From Ilyonectria destructans (Eukaryota; Ascomycota; Sordariomycetes; Hypocreales; Nectriaceae): a stretch of DNA of 64,000 nt. The notes under the pieces were generated by a model. The model was not told the DNA's origin, searched no databases, and saw only the letters and a program-made list of their open reading frames with translations. The stretch spans positions 744,001 through 808,000 of the forward strand of contig JAHEWK010000013.1 of NCBI GenBank assembly GCA_020740775.1, read 5' to 3'. The translations under genes were made by a program, and so were the position numbers. Positions within the stretch are counted from its first letter, which is position 1. Every line of letters begins with the position of its first letter. This document shows positions 21,605-34,679 of the stretch, in pieces.

Positions 21605-24600
21605 GATCTTGGAAGGTCGGGTGATTGCGTGTAATTGAATTCGTATTGATAAGATGGAAGACTTCGTGCTATCCTTGGTTGCTGATGTGCTCTTTTAACG
21701 TCCTGTAAGTATATGGATCGTGGAATTGTGCCTCATACGTAAGAGTGCGTAGCTTTTCGTCGTCCGTCTGCAATATTGCCGTTTATATTTGTCAATGCAA
21801 GCCTTCTTCAATGTCGGGACTTTCGGATCACTACCCTGATTGGAAACGAGCGTCTGTCTCCCTCATATTGGATGTCAGGTGCCGAAGCCGAACAGAGCCA
21901 ATGAATGATGGCTACTGCATTAGCCCTCGGTTGGGTCATCGGAAATGCTCGTGTTCGGCAGTTCTTGGGTCGCCAAAGAAGTCTGCCATGAACGAAACGC
22001 TAGCTCGCCACTAATGCGCGCCCTGATATTCGGTAGCGTGGTACGAGCTAGAGGTGTTTGCGACACTAATAAGACCTACATAGTTTTCCACCTTTTAATT
22101 ATTGGAACCAAGTCTGGTATGTTGCAATCCGAACAGTACATATCTATCTGATCTTAATTGTGTTTTCCCTTGTCAGACTCGATGCCAACATGGTTTCGCC
22201 TCCGTCTCTAGTCGTTCTGCAAGCTCTCGGACGCCAGTCTTTCTCAAACCGTCACCGACAGGCCTAAGCTATCAATGGTGGGAGCGTGGCTCTAAGGAAG
22301 AGTGATCAAGTCAGGTCACAGCTACCAACGGATCAGCAACCGAGCTTTCAATAACTCTGTCAATTTTTGACTTTCTTCCTCAGCCGCCCTACTTGCTAAA
22401 CCCCTCACATGTGAAACATCGGGTGCTCGGGCAGCAGCGATATAGTTCAAACCCCTCAGCGGGATTACTCAACAGCTGTACAGCCGTTGAAGGCATTCCC
22501 GGTTTGTGCCGGTGGTAGGAAGCCACGAACGACGCGATAATTAGACCACATGCATGTGAGAATTATTATCTGCTGTTGCATACACCCCTATAGATATTAG
22601 TAAATTTGCTTGCCAAGCTAATATATAAAACTGACCTGGTTGGTGTAGATTTTCAGCTGGCGGCAATTACTGCCATAAATGGAAAGATCGGAGCTAAACT
22701 TTGTGAGAATATCCCGAGGTATATAGACGTCGCGCCTAATGCGATGTGACACACTGAGACTGTTGCTAAGCCTAGACCCAACTAGGCAGTTAAGAAATAA
22801 TAGAGTTCCGATTTAAATTTACCTCATGCACGTGCTTTGGACTGTTCTCTTGAGTTGTTATGCGGACTCTGGGAAGTCGGGAACTCCTGGACCCTTAACT
22901 CCGCGCCTGCATACGAGGTGTCAACAGAGCTCGGACCGCCCCTTTCCAACCTGGCCGGGTAATCATAACACGGGTCGATACCGAGCTTTGCCCGGCTTCC
23001 TGTTAGTTTATACGACTGCTTGTTGTGTACCGAGGGGCCCAGACCACTGTATCCCGTTCAGGCATCATGTGTTAGTACCCGCATTGGTTTTTGATTTGAT
23101 TACCTTTGATTCCTTGCTGAAATTGAATGACACAGACTCTCAGCTTTGATCTGTCCTCCGCCCTTTCTGCATGCTTCTGTCCCGTGACAAAAGACAACAG
23201 CATGACAGTTCATGTTTCTTCCGCTCATATAAGGCTGGTGATAACCTCGTCAAGCGTGACAATATCGAGACATCCAACTTAAAGGCTTTAACCGTTGAGA
23301 AGCCGGTACCTTCACCACGCTCGGTCTGCCTCTGTTATTGCCGATGTAAGAGCAGGCTTCTTTGACCACATTACAGATGTTTTAGTTATGGGATTCGAGG
23401 CGGCAGGTCTAACGGCGTCAGCCAGAAGTTAATCTCTTTAGATAGCTAAGCTTCTTAATAATTGGAGTTTATTATATTTAGTTGATAGAAATAATTATGA
23501 CATCCTAGTGCAGCTAGATATACCATTGTCACAAACCATAAGCACCCCCACTAATTTCAACTAACTATTACCAGACGTAACCCCATAATGATCCCCGTAC
23601 TGCTAACGTTACAAGACAGTAACCGCCAACCGCTTACACCCTGCGTCCTGATCCCTACCAGGACCTAAATCCGTACGATCCGCGCCTACCCTGTACCGAC
23701 TCTCTAGAATAAGCACGGCCGTCACAGCTAGAATGATAATCCGATTGTAGCGCAGCTAGATTAGGGCGCTATATGGCCCGAGCGTGTGGGGAGTGCGGAA
23801 GGAAGAAACCTTTTATTCCTTACGGCATAAGGTAGAGAGACATTGGAAGCGCCCGTACAGGATAAGCCGGATCGTCACAGCAAGAATAGAGAGAACAGTA
23901 GAAATAAACAAATGGACAGCATATTACGGATACTAGGATCAGTACCACCTGGTTAAATAATTCACGAAGGGATGCCGTAATAATGGGCCAAAGCTCTAAA
24001 TTGGGCATAAAAGCAATAACACTAACTGATAAAGGTAGACAGTTTTTTTCAGCGTCTTAAAAACCTCTTTCATAAGCTTCCAAGGCTGACTAATCGGATT
24101 GAGCTAATAGTCCTGGACAAGGCGGAATTTCTTGTTGAAGGTGGCCCGAGGTGGGCTCCTTCCTGGCACAAAAAAAGACTAACATCCTCGATATCTCCAA
24201 GACCAAATATCCGTGACACAGTGGCCAAGGCGAAAGAGTCTTAATGCTTGAGGAGTCTATTCGTTCACTTGCCCCTGGTGCTAAGAATGAATGCATGGCT
24301 TTAATCGGGCTATCGGAAGATTGTTGAACTCGGCGTATTATGGCGAAGTGGCGGCTGGGGCCGGAGGCGATCAACTGATGATGAATTTCTCGCGATACTG
24401 CATTCGTTTGATCTTGTAAATGCCGTTGATATCCACACATGGCGGGGTTAGCTAGGCCGGGCTTGGAGCCTTTGGTGTAGTTTCGCGATCTGTAGCCGCT
24501 TCTCTAAAATATTTGTTTTTAATCGGCAAGTTATTATCATTCCCGACCGCGATAAGAGTAGGGCTAGTTGAGACATTGATCGAAGGGTTGCCCGGGTTCT

Positions 24601-26922
24601 GGAAAAGCAGCTGGTGAAGGTGATGATTACACATGTGACCTGGCTGGTTCGGCTGGGAGAAATGCTACGTAATCGAGCCAACATACGGGGACCGACCGCC
24701 TCGCTTGACGACTTCTCGTAGAAGGATGCGAGTAGGGGCTCGAGGATGCTGGGTATTGGCGGAGCGGTTGTGACGACTTCTAGACATGCATATCGACGTA
24801 GACGTTGGTGTTGCTGACTACCAGGCTGTGGAAATCGAGTTTGAAAGGAAGGTGTGAAGGATTATGATACGACGACTTGTGGTTGAGGTTAGTGAGCGGT
24901 TGGTGGTAGACGACAGCTCGCGGGTTGATGCGTGACGGGCGAAGCTTGAGAGGGATGGAGGATATCTGTTAGACGAACACAGAGCAGCATGGCAGGGTTA
25001 TAGCCTTGCGACTGGGCGAGCGTTCCTTATCGCACTACTAACCGGGGGAGGCTAGATCATCTGTTTATGCTTCCCGCTATCGTGGAGGACTGCAGAAGGT
25101 GTGATTGTCATGCTGTTTGCTGTACTGGTGGTCAATTTTACACACACGCAAGGCTTTAGCATTTACAGTCGGAAATACCTGTCGGTAGGGCTACGGGGAC
25201 GGGAAGAGCGGCACCTGGACGCTCGGCTGGTTGTGGTGAGCGCGGACGTTCCCTCCTCGGTCGAGTTCACAGCATCCACAGACAACTTATGGGCAAGGAG
25301 CTTACTTCGGCGCATTCTCTACTCAAACTTGGAGCAAATGGCATGATAACCAGGTACAGGAATGCTTTGAAAGCAATAAAAAGCAAACATTGCAGAGAAA
25401 TCGCCTTGGGCAGCCGCCATGGAAATGATACGGTAGAAGATCCGTCTTCTCCGGAGTTGAGAGCGGAATTGCCCTGCTATAACCGATCACGTGGGATAAG
25501 TTCCTGACCCTCCGGGCCTGAATCGGAGCCGACCCTGGTCCAGGCGGACCGGGTGACTATGTCAGAAGGAAGTCTATTATTCACATCACACGAAATGGTG
25601 TTGAGCTAAATCACTCATCGCAACCACTTGTCCACTGGGACTCGGCCATGTGGACGCATCGGACCCTTATCTCGGGACTAGCAACGCCCGGGTTGTCGTG
25701 GCATTTCCAAATTCGGTCTTGTTTACCATGCAATATGTTATCTTCCCAACACTAAGCCTTGCAACCACGGGTCTATTTTTGTTTCCAGCTACACTGCCCA
25801 GGTTGTTGTCTCAGACCAGGCGAGATGGAAGGCTTCTATTGTTCTCGATGAGTCTGTTGATGTGGCACATCTACTAGCTCACCAGCCGTGTTATCAAACG
25901 AAGATCTTCAAATTGTGGTGTGGCAGGGTGAAAAAGATGGAGGGCAGCCGTGATAACCGATTGTACATGCCGAGGGTCTCTTAAACTGATAGCAAGTATC
26001 TTGGAGGTGGCAACCTTCTTGTCGGGCGCTCATGTGGACATTGCGCCTCAATATGGAGCATCTAGCGGTCAATGTGCCGTGATCCATTTCTGGGGTCGAT
26101 TGAGTCTAGAATCTCGCCTAATTACGCGTGAGTCAACCAAGCCCACGTTCACCATTCGGTGCTTCACGATGGTTACAAGTCGATTGAAGAGTTTCATGCA
26201 CGAACAGCCCGCGGCAGTGTCAAGGCCCAAATGCAGCAGACGGTGCTTCGCAAACAGCCCGATTGATGTCTGATACCACCACACGTCAAACAAGCATTCG
26301 CCACCAGATCTACTCGTCGGCGGGCGCTTGATGATAGGAGCGAGCACCGAATCGACTAATGCCGATCATGTGAGCGGCCCACTGCTCCGCAGCGCCGGCA
26401 GCCGATTTGATAAGATTTACACAATGGTCTTAAATGTCTCTGAATTTATGGTGCTTTACTCAAAGAGGAAGTATCCCTTCTCAATGTAGCTTAGACTTCC
26501 CCGGCATGTAATATTTCCATCACGAAACCAAACTCCCCTATCGGTCAGGCTGGACCCTGCGGTGCATACGGCACTGGGAGCCGCGTCACGGACTCAGTCC
26601 CGTTCGGCGCCCGATAAGGTACCGTGCCGGGCTGGGCCAGAAGAGGCATGCGACGCCGGCCATGCCGTGAAGGCAATGCCACACCTTTGCGCCACCTGAT
26701 TGTGTCCGTGTGAGATAGCCGGTGGGGTCGGTCTGGGGAAGATGGGAGAGAAGCGAGCTAGATGAGGGAGGCTGCCAAAGCGAGGGTGCAAAGTATATGA
26801 AAGGCGATACGTGCTCTGCAATCCCAATCTTTATCTCAACTAGTATCATCATACAGTCTCAACTCCCGAGCAAGAATCAGCCTCTACAGTCTTGAATATC
26901 TCGACCTTGATTCACACTAGAC
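21605..26922. other. 5.3-kb gene-poor stretch
   Basis: No open frame here shows a recognisable domain; the longest is about 116 aa. AT-rich blocks (about 22540-22760 and 23420-23580) alternate with GC-richer blocks (24450-25060). The minus strand at 24440-24690 has two overlapping frames that could be remains of a gene, but I cannot name the family. The last 250 bp are the promoter of the oxygenase at 26923. Confidence 0.5.
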
Positions 26923-28139
26923 ATGTCGTTCCTCAAGAGCTACTTCGGCCTGGGTGCCACCCCTGCCCCTGCGCCCGTCTCTGTCCCTGACACCGACACC
27001 TCCAAGCCCCAGAATGCCACAACTCAGTCCACCGGTATCCGGGCTCTCCCCGGTTCATGGTACGTCTCTCAAGAGATGTACGATCTCGAGAAGCGCGCCA
27101 TCTTCTCCAAGAAGTGGCTTCTCACCACCCACAACCTCAGACTGCCCAACAAGGGCGACTGGCAGCGATATCAAATCACCGAGTTCCACTATGTCATCTG
27201 CCGCGATCAGAACGATAAGATCAAGGCCTTCCACATCGACCAAGACCTCAAGGAATTCGACATTGAGAAGCACGGTGTGTTTGGCATCCACGTCCAGATC
27301 GACAAGAAGGGTTTCGTCTGGGTCAACTTGGACGGTGGCGAGAAGCCGGAAATCTCCTGGTCCGAGGACTTGGAAGGCTCCGACGACCAAGAGCGATTGG
27401 ACTACTACGACTGGGACTGCTACGAGTACGACCACACCTGGGAGATGGAAGGCGAATACAACTGGAAGCTCCTCGGCGACAACTACAACGAGTGCTACCA
27501 CTGCCGAGTCTCCCACCCTGATCTCAGAGACCTCACCGACATCAACACCTACGTCGTCACACCCGTCAAGTCCTATCTCATGCACTTTGGCAGCCCCACA
27601 CCCGAAATGGTTGCCCGTGGCTTCAAGATCGCCCCTACCTACTTCTTCCCCAATGCCTCAGTCAATATCTCGTAAGTGCTTTTCAACCACACCAACTCTC
27701 CCCAAGTATGACGGCAATGCTAACATTACTTAGACGAAACTTCTTCATGATGCAGCGATTTATCCCTACCAGCCCCCGCACTTCAATCATGAGGTACGAG
27801 GTCTACCGCAACAAGTACGCCACCGACGAAGCTTTCCATGAGATCGATTCCCTGTACAAGCGAGTCATGGGCGAGGACAAGTTCCTGGCTTTGGGCGCCC
27901 AACGAAACATCGAGCGCGGCGTCTTCATCAACGGCGAGATGCACCCTGGCATGGAGAAGGGTGCCATCTGGTTCCAGACCAACGTGCGCGACCAGGTTCA
28001 AGAACACTTCAACCGAGAGGTGGAGGCTGGACGCCAGATCTGGCCTGCGCAAATAACCATGTCCAAGATTGCGGCCCAGGCCGAAGAAAATGTCCCTTTC
28101 GCGCCGCTGGAGGCAGGGCCAGAATCAATTGCCATTTAG
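26923..28139 (+). CDS. ring-hydroxylating oxygenase alpha-subunit-like protein lacking the Rieske motif
   Basis: Exons: 26923-27671, 27734-28139; 384 aa. It belongs to the fungal choline-monooxygenase-like / aromatic ring hydroxylating oxygenase family. Normal members have an N-terminal Rieske [2Fe-2S] domain (CxH ... CxxH) and a C-terminal mononuclear-iron domain. Here the flanks of the Rieske domain are present (GSWYVSQEMYDLEKRAIFSKKW, VICRDQNDKIKAFH, then FDIEKHGVFGIHV, GFVWVNLDG). The stretch holding both cluster motifs is absent between His104 and about Phe112, with the frame intact and no intron there. The catalytic iron motif is complete: DNYNECYHCRVSHPD with His193 and His198. The protein is about 40 residues shorter than usual, matching the loss. 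Without the cluster, electron transfer to the iron should fail unless another partner supplies electrons. Confidence 0.85.
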
Positions 28140-29160
28140 TAGAAGTTTGTTTGTCTTTATTCAGAGGGTATTGCCTATTGGGCTAGGGTTCAGGATTACA
28201 CATAGCGCTGTTTTTTGATACAGTTAAAAGAATGTGTGAGTGGACTAGAGGAAATTAAATAGTTTCATAATAAATCTACGATAAAAATACTTATTTGCCA
28301 AGCTGAATGAAAAGTGTGAGGTGACGAGGATGCATACCTTTTAGCTCTGAACAACCACCACACCCACAGCAATCGTAGAAAGCCGATGCCCGTTCCTGGC
28401 TTACACAGAGTTCTGATCTTGGTATCCTGGAATTGGGATATGATGAGACCCTTGCCAACCCCCTGGTAAATGTAGGTCAGTCTATTTGGCAACAGAGAAG
28501 GGCGGTAAAGCAATTGGGACTCATCATTCCCCGCATCATCTGAGGTAATCCGGGGCGATTGTTGCAGGGGAGCTTTAGTGATCATGACAATAAGATCCAG
28601 GATGGGACCGAAGTTTACTGATGTGCAGGGATCCTTGCCTAGGTTAAAATACAACGGCTTCTTCCGTGACAGTGAGATGCGGAGCTCTCCGAGATGCGGA
28701 GATATCCAGACTCCATCTGTTAGAAGCTGAGGAAATGAAATGGCTACCGAAGTGCGTAAAACTCATGACACTGATGGTCCGATCCTCTTGTCTGCGAGTG
28801 TCGTGCATTGCCACATCATGCTTGCCCGAATTTACCCATTCCCTGCCCATCAGCATCACAACTGCCTTTCAGCCATCGCACACTGGCATGCAAGGGACAT
28901 AGGTCTTAAAAATTACATCGTCTATCGGCAATCAACACAGGGTCCAGTAGACTGCATCATTTGGTTATATAGCTAATCTTGGCTTAGTGTAGTATTGGTT
29001 TCTTGAGACCTTCTATAGATTCGCTTTCTATGTCCCCAAACTCCGGTAATGATCCTGCCCCAACTCCTGCAATGTGAGATATCCAAATTAGTGGATGGCA
29101 TACCCTCATCTCGACCTAATATTTAAACAAAAAAAAATGTTCCGCGATCGTCAATGCATG
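28140..29160. other. intergenic, convergent 3' ends
   Basis: About 1 kb between the oxygenase and the acyltransferase. A 129-codon minus-strand frame at 28265-28654 has no recognisable domain. Nothing else seen. Confidence 0.45.
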
Positions 29161-30761
29161 CTAGTCGGCCTTGATGAGCTTGTTCTCAAACCATTTCGCA
29201 AACTTGACTGTTGGAATATCCACAGCCCGCCAGAAAACATCAGCGGACCAAATAACGCTGGGAATGCAAAAAAAGGCGCCCAAAATGAACCCGACAGTAT
29301 AGGCGTTGCCCTCAACGCCCGTTATGTCCCAAGCCAACTTCTGCCAGTGATAGCCAATCACTTTGTTCATTGGACCGTGCATGAGGTACAGGGAGTATGA
29401 AATCTTCCCAAAGTACTGAGCCACAGGGGAGTTAAAGACTCGCTGCCACCATGCCAAATGGCCGACAGCGAGAACGAAAACAACCGAGCCGGTAGCTTGC
29501 CAATAACGATACTGCTCAGCTGCCCACCACTCTGGGATCAGCGACCAGAGATAGACCCAGCCAGGGGTTTCTAAACCTCCATGGTCAGGACTGCTCAGAA
29601 GGTATAAGCCTAGGATGGCAACAAGATTCCAGAAGATCAGCTTAACCGAAGTTGTTGGAGAAGTAGTCTTGGCCTCCTTCTCTCCGAATGGCAGAGCCGG
29701 ACCCGAGATATGAGCGCCACGGATGTAATCCCATTCGACTAGAGCCATTCCAGAAAGGAATAGAAGGAAGTCCCATCTGGAGTTTGCGTAGGTAAAAAAG
29801 GCAATGACTGCAAGGGTGAGGAATCGGTATTTAGTCTGGAGACGAGCGGTTCCCAAAAGCGCAAGAAAGAGGTAAAGCGAGCAACGAAATTCCAAAGGGA
29901 TAGTCCATAAATGAGGGTCGAGAACTGGGCGCTTCGATTAGTACAAAGTAAGGCAGAGGGAGCCAAGCCAAACTTACGATGAAATCCCTCATAAAAGTCC
30001 CAACTAAAGACTTGGAAGCCACCAAAAATAACATTGGCCCACTGAACCCACTGCTCGTACGCAGTTGCAAGTAGCCGGGGATGAGGTTCACGAGATTCTT
30101 TCAGATAGGTATCATGTATAGCAAACTCGCGAGTCCATTCAAAGACACCCATGCGAAGAAGACAAACAATCATAAAGGTAGAAATACTAGTCGGAAGAAA
30201 AAGCCGAATAGCGCGTCTAAAGGCCATAGAGCTCAGACCTGTAGCGAAATCGGTCAAATTGCCGCTTCGGATGTATTTGATCGGCCGGTAGGAGAGAGCA
30301 TATCCTGAGATGACGAAAAAGACGCAGACGGCAGCCGGTCCCGCACAATACAGGCGTATGAAGGGAAATCGCATGAAGTTGTAGTTCTCTTCAAAGCCCC
30401 AGGAAAAGCCAATTCGATAGCTCTGGTATATGAAGTGGCAGAAATAAACGAAGAGTGCCGCTATGCCTCTCATGCCGTCGAGGTAGGCCGTGGGGCCTAG
30501 CCTGGCTGGGCGGATCTTCTCACGCATGCTACGACCCTGGAGAAAGCTCGGAACGAGGAACCAGGCGAAGCGGAGGGCAAGAACTCGCCAAGGGACGAAC
30601 CGAACGGAGTCTAGTGGTGATAGGATACCGGCCAATTTTGGCACGGATGTGTTCTGGGCCGCCAGATTGATGGCATTATCGCGGTCGGATTCGGAATCGG
30701 ATACGTCGAGAAGACGCCCCCTCTCCTCTGAGGAGAGGGAGTTGGGTGTATGGCCGTTCAT
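29161..30761 (-). CDS. acyltransferase 3 family membrane protein
   Basis: Exons (minus): 30761-29978, 29924-29161; 515 aa. Integral membrane O-acyltransferase family found widely in fungi; it transfers acyl groups to sugars, sterols or secondary metabolites. Motifs: LDGMRGIAALFVYFCHF at the first helix (the Arg and His of family 3), FFVISGYALSYRP, RRAIRLFLPT, then after the intron LLDPHLWTIPLEFR, FLSGMALVEW and ISYSLYLMHGP near the end. About ten hydrophobic segments. The start at MNGHTPNSLSS gives a hydrophilic N-terminus; an in-frame Met upstream at 30815 is less likely. No clear link to its neighbours. Confidence 0.85.
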
Positions 30762-32993
30762 TGTCCAGCAACGGCAGTGCCGTAGTTGAGATCGAGAAGG
30801 ATGCTCGGGAAACAATCGTGGGGACCGAGTGGTTGAATGATCGACGGGAAGGACGGAGGCTACGATAGACGAGGTCGGTGCTCTCTACCACATTTGGAAT
30901 ATGCTGATCGAGTAAAGGCGAACCGAAGCCAAGACGAAGCGAGGAGCCAAGAGATGGATTACCGGGGGATCTCGAGGGATCGCTGGTGCTTGGCGTTGAA
31001 GAGTTATCACGGCCCACGGTTGGAAACTCTATGGCGGAGAAGAGGGAAGTGATTCGGAAAGCAGGGGAACGGGAGAGAAGAGCAGGAGGAGAAAGATAAA
31101 TCTCTCGGCTAACAGGGTGCAATCGTCCCAATATTGTAGACAGACTAACTCCTAACTCGGCGGTTAATTCATGTTTCTATACGGAACATCACTGCACACC
31201 GGCCCTCTTCGCAAGGGAGCCCCCAGCTTGCCTGTCCGCGATCCACTGCTACCCACTGCCCCTGGCGCCCGCTTCAATCGTTTAAAACAAAAATGGATGA
31301 TGCCCCTGATCGCTGAGTGGAGACAAGCGATCGATGGGGTCTGCTCCAGTTCTCCTGGCGAGTCGCAGATCGTGTCGATGTCACTTGGAACTGCACTACG
31401 TAGTTTGTAGTAAGTTGGCGCCATTCACTCGATGCTATGAGTGTGGGTTATTGCCGTGTTTCATGCCATTGCTCCCGTTGCTGTCACTCTGATGCATGCT
31501 GTGTTGTGCGATGCACGTAGCCAGGGGAAGATTTTTTCTTCTTTTTCAGACACACAAACGTTTGTCGTCTCGCTGAATACTCCGTACACCCGGTTGCTTC
31601 GGCTCGTAGCGCAACAGACCAACAGTCGGATACGAATCGACCCACCGTTGAAGCTCCACGCTTAAAAAAGAGTCTGCCCTCCATGGCGGGCCGAGAGCCG
31701 AGAACTAGCACCTCTTGCCGCCATGCTTCTGTAACTGGCGAGCAAGGCCTCAAGCGAAGGGGGCTTTTGGCGTTGTGGATATTCTTGACTGGCAGGGGGT
31801 TTACCGACATGGAATAGCACGGGAAACGCGCGTCGCTTGCTGGGCAGAGGAGACAAAGACCCATTTTTGCTGCATGTCCGCAGTCCGTATTCTGTGATTA
31901 GCGATTAAGCGGAGCCTGCTTTTTGTCGTTTGTACGGAGGAGCCGACAGGGGATGTCGACAAGGCGTTACGCCGCATCTTGGCGAGCTCTTCAGCTCCCA
32001 CGTTTCTCGATAGCGAAAGGGGGCCTCAGCTGCGTTGGTCCAACAGCAGGACCATCACCATCTTGTGTTGATCAATTTCCACAGTATTTAACGATTGGCC
32101 TGATGCTCCATCGTTGATCTCGCTCCACCCACCGCGCCCTGCAACATGCTGATGCACGTTACAGGCGGCTACGTTTCACAAGTCCGTCCGGGTCGGGCTC
32201 TGTCCCAAACCTGGTCAGACGGCCAGCCTTGTCGGATGTTAATCTATGGATACATGACTTTAAAACATTAAGCTGGAGCCGGGGCGTTCTTATTTAAAAC
32301 CATGCCGTCCTGTCTGGCCAGTCGCACACCTGCGGCTTCTTTAATGCAGGCCATGGCAAGACACGGCCCACTCGCCTAATTCCTAATTCATCCGCTGAAA
32401 AAATAGAGGTGGAGTGTTCTGTAAAAAGTACAAACTGGAGACGCTCGCCAGTGTGTCCATCACAACAATGCCCACCCTGCGCGTATCCATGATTGATCTG
32501 CAGGAAGAAAAACACGCCTGCTCCCACGTTTCGTCTCTCATAAATACCCGAGCCAAGCTTTTTAACCCCGTCTACCGTTGCGTTCCATTATTTCCATCAA
32601 TCCCTTCTCCCGCTTATGCCCCACCCGGTTAACACGGACTCTCCTGAAACTGATGTAACACCGGGCCCGGTTCTCCGGGGGATATTTTGTTTAGTAGCGG
32701 CGGTGGCGGTGGAGTGACCGTGCAGCGCTGTCCTGTCTCAAAGAGAACACCTTACTCATGTGAGGAGCATCGGGTTTCCGGCACCGGCGATCATCACAAA
32801 GATAACTACGACGGAGCCGGAATTGCCGAGGCTGGCACAGTTCCCCAGTGTCAAAGATGTGCATCTGTGACATCACTGAGTACAGATGTCTTGTGCGATG
32901 GGACACGGATGGGAATCTCCAGAATGTTGGGGTAAATAGACAAGGCATGCACAGATCTTGGTAAGTAAACGGAAGAGGCGCTCAACATCGTCG
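30762..32993. other. intergenic, 2.2 kb
   Basis: The right-hand part is downstream of the CorA-like gene; the left 300-400 bp are the acyltransferase leader and promoter. A short GGCGGTGGCGGTGG tract lies near 32699. Frames at 30676-31131 and 31164-31424 show no family motif. Confidence 0.45.
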
Positions 32994-34679
32994 CTACGAC
33001 GTTTCGGATCCTCTCATCCCCAGCTCCTCAAATGCACCGTCGTCTTTCTTCTTTTTCGCGTGTGTCGCAAGATACCACACCAAGACAGTGATAACCGTCA
33101 ACCCCAGAGACAGAACGATGAAGATCCAAATGTATTTGGAGACAACCGTACCCTTGGACGACCAGTCAAAAATCCCCATGCTGAAGACAGACTGTGGCCA
33201 GGATTAGCTGTGATGTGCAACCGATACTGTCTTGCATATCGTACCGCAATCGCTGATACCGGGAGATATATCATCGTCAAGAGCGCTATTGACCTCATTT
33301 GTGCATTGTCTTGTTTGGAGTCGAGGGCTATCGATGTGTTCGCAATGGAGATTTTGGTGTTGACAGCTGCATCGTGTCTGGCGATGTGGTTCCATATCTT
33401 GGTATTCATGTTTAGTTTCAAGCCATTACAACCAGGTCGATCATTACTGACCGTTTGCATCGTGATTGACGTGTTATCCAAAACCATACCGCACTCGTCA
33501 ATCTTGTTATCATACTCATCTATGATTTCGAGTGTGCGTTTCTTGATCCTAGTCCCGACATCTGCCAGTGCATCCTGTATCGTTTCTGCTGCAATCGATC
33601 CACCATCTCTGGTGTCAGGACAAGACACTGCCGGATAAGGGACGTCGCAAGATTGCATCATCTTGGAAAGCTGCCTTTTGACACTCTTGAACTCCTTGGC
33701 AAGGTTTTGGCTCTCGTAGCAAAGCTCCAGATACTCGCCCATTTGCTCTTCGCTCATGTGTAGCGTTCCTACGTGCCCGTCCGCGATCGTCGAGGTGCCA
33801 CCTGCCCTGAGGGTAAATCTATCCAGAGTGTACTCAACTAATCCCGTCAGTCGCTTTCGTTCTAATTCGGCGAGTATGCCTGGCAGAAGCATAGGATGTG
33901 CTAGCGCCATCGGAGTTACGCTCTTCAGGCGACCCTCGATTTGTCTCCGCTGCATTTCGCTGCACCCGAAAACGATCGCAAATGTCGTTTTGGTTTGAGG
34001 AGAGTGAGTTAAGGCCATAGCAACATCATCGGACCAGGCGGATGATGTGCGACAGGTCAAAACTGGGCCACATATTCATCAGTACTGAGTGCTATTATTT
34101 CGATTTAAAGCCTACCTATGCTAGGCGTGGGACGATCCGGCTCGTCAATGATTGCCGAGGAAAAGTAGGCAGTCTCACGAGATACGGTTCTCGCTATTGT
34201 TCGATGAATTCTGAACTTGGAAAGTATATCCTTGAAGGTTGAGCGAGAGAATGGCAAGTAGGAAAGTGGCGACGCTTCATCTTCTGAGAAATTCTTCGCT
34301 CTACTGCAGATGCTGAGAAATGTCATCAGCTACGGTCATCTCGAAGACGGAAAACGCACGTACATGACACAAATCTTTGGCGCTGTGGTCTCCGTCGGTA
34401 CGCTCTGTATACACCTGTAAGCAATCATGTCAAACATGATGGGCCTGTATTCTAAACTGACAGTCTTAAGCCACTCTGCCCATCCTGTCTCAGAAACCAC
34501 CTCCTCTCTTCGAAATGACTGATAAAAGTTGTCAGCCTCGTATTTAAAATTGAACATGCGGGATTTTAGGTCACTTCATCACACGTTGAGCGTTGAATCA
34601 CAACAGATGCCCTTTCTTCGTATTGAAATAGCCTCAAGTCGTTATCGGTAAAATCAAATTCATCCGATGCCCAGTCCAT
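32994..34679 (-). CDS. CorA-like Mg2+ transporter family protein
   Basis: Exons (minus): 34679-34575, 34518-34364, 34312-34116, 34062-33452, 33397-33245, 33191-32994; 472 aa. Fungal CorA-related proteins have a long cytosolic N-domain and two C-terminal helices. Here TM1 is ALLTMIYLPVSAIASVFSMGIF and TM2 is YIWIFIVLSLGLTVITVLVWYLA, followed by a KKKKDDG tail. The conserved loop Gly-Met-Asn of true CorA is replaced by SMGIFDW, as is common in fungal relatives. A long helix before TM1 (WNHIARHDAAVNTKISIANTSI, KQDNAQMRS) fits the CorA stalk. All six exons join in phase. The 5' exon is short and less certain. Transport function is inferred from the family only. Confidence 0.8.

Noticed and set aside
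24440..25060. Possible transposon or gene remnant
   Set aside because: Translated fragments in several frames suggested no nameable reverse transcriptase, transposase or other domain, so it is left as unassigned DNA.
26954..27733. 259-codon plus-strand frame inside the oxygenase gene, and a 176-codon frame opposite it
   Set aside because: Both are shadows; the first is Ser/Thr/Pro-rich as expected from a shifted frame, and the oxygenase frame has clear homology.
28265..28654. 129-codon minus-strand frame
   Set aside because: No recognisable motif, no start context and no splice partners; not enough to call a gene.
30676..31131. 151-codon minus-strand frame overlapping the acyltransferase start
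   Set aside because: Ser/Pro-rich with no domain, in a different frame from the gene; probably leader sequence.
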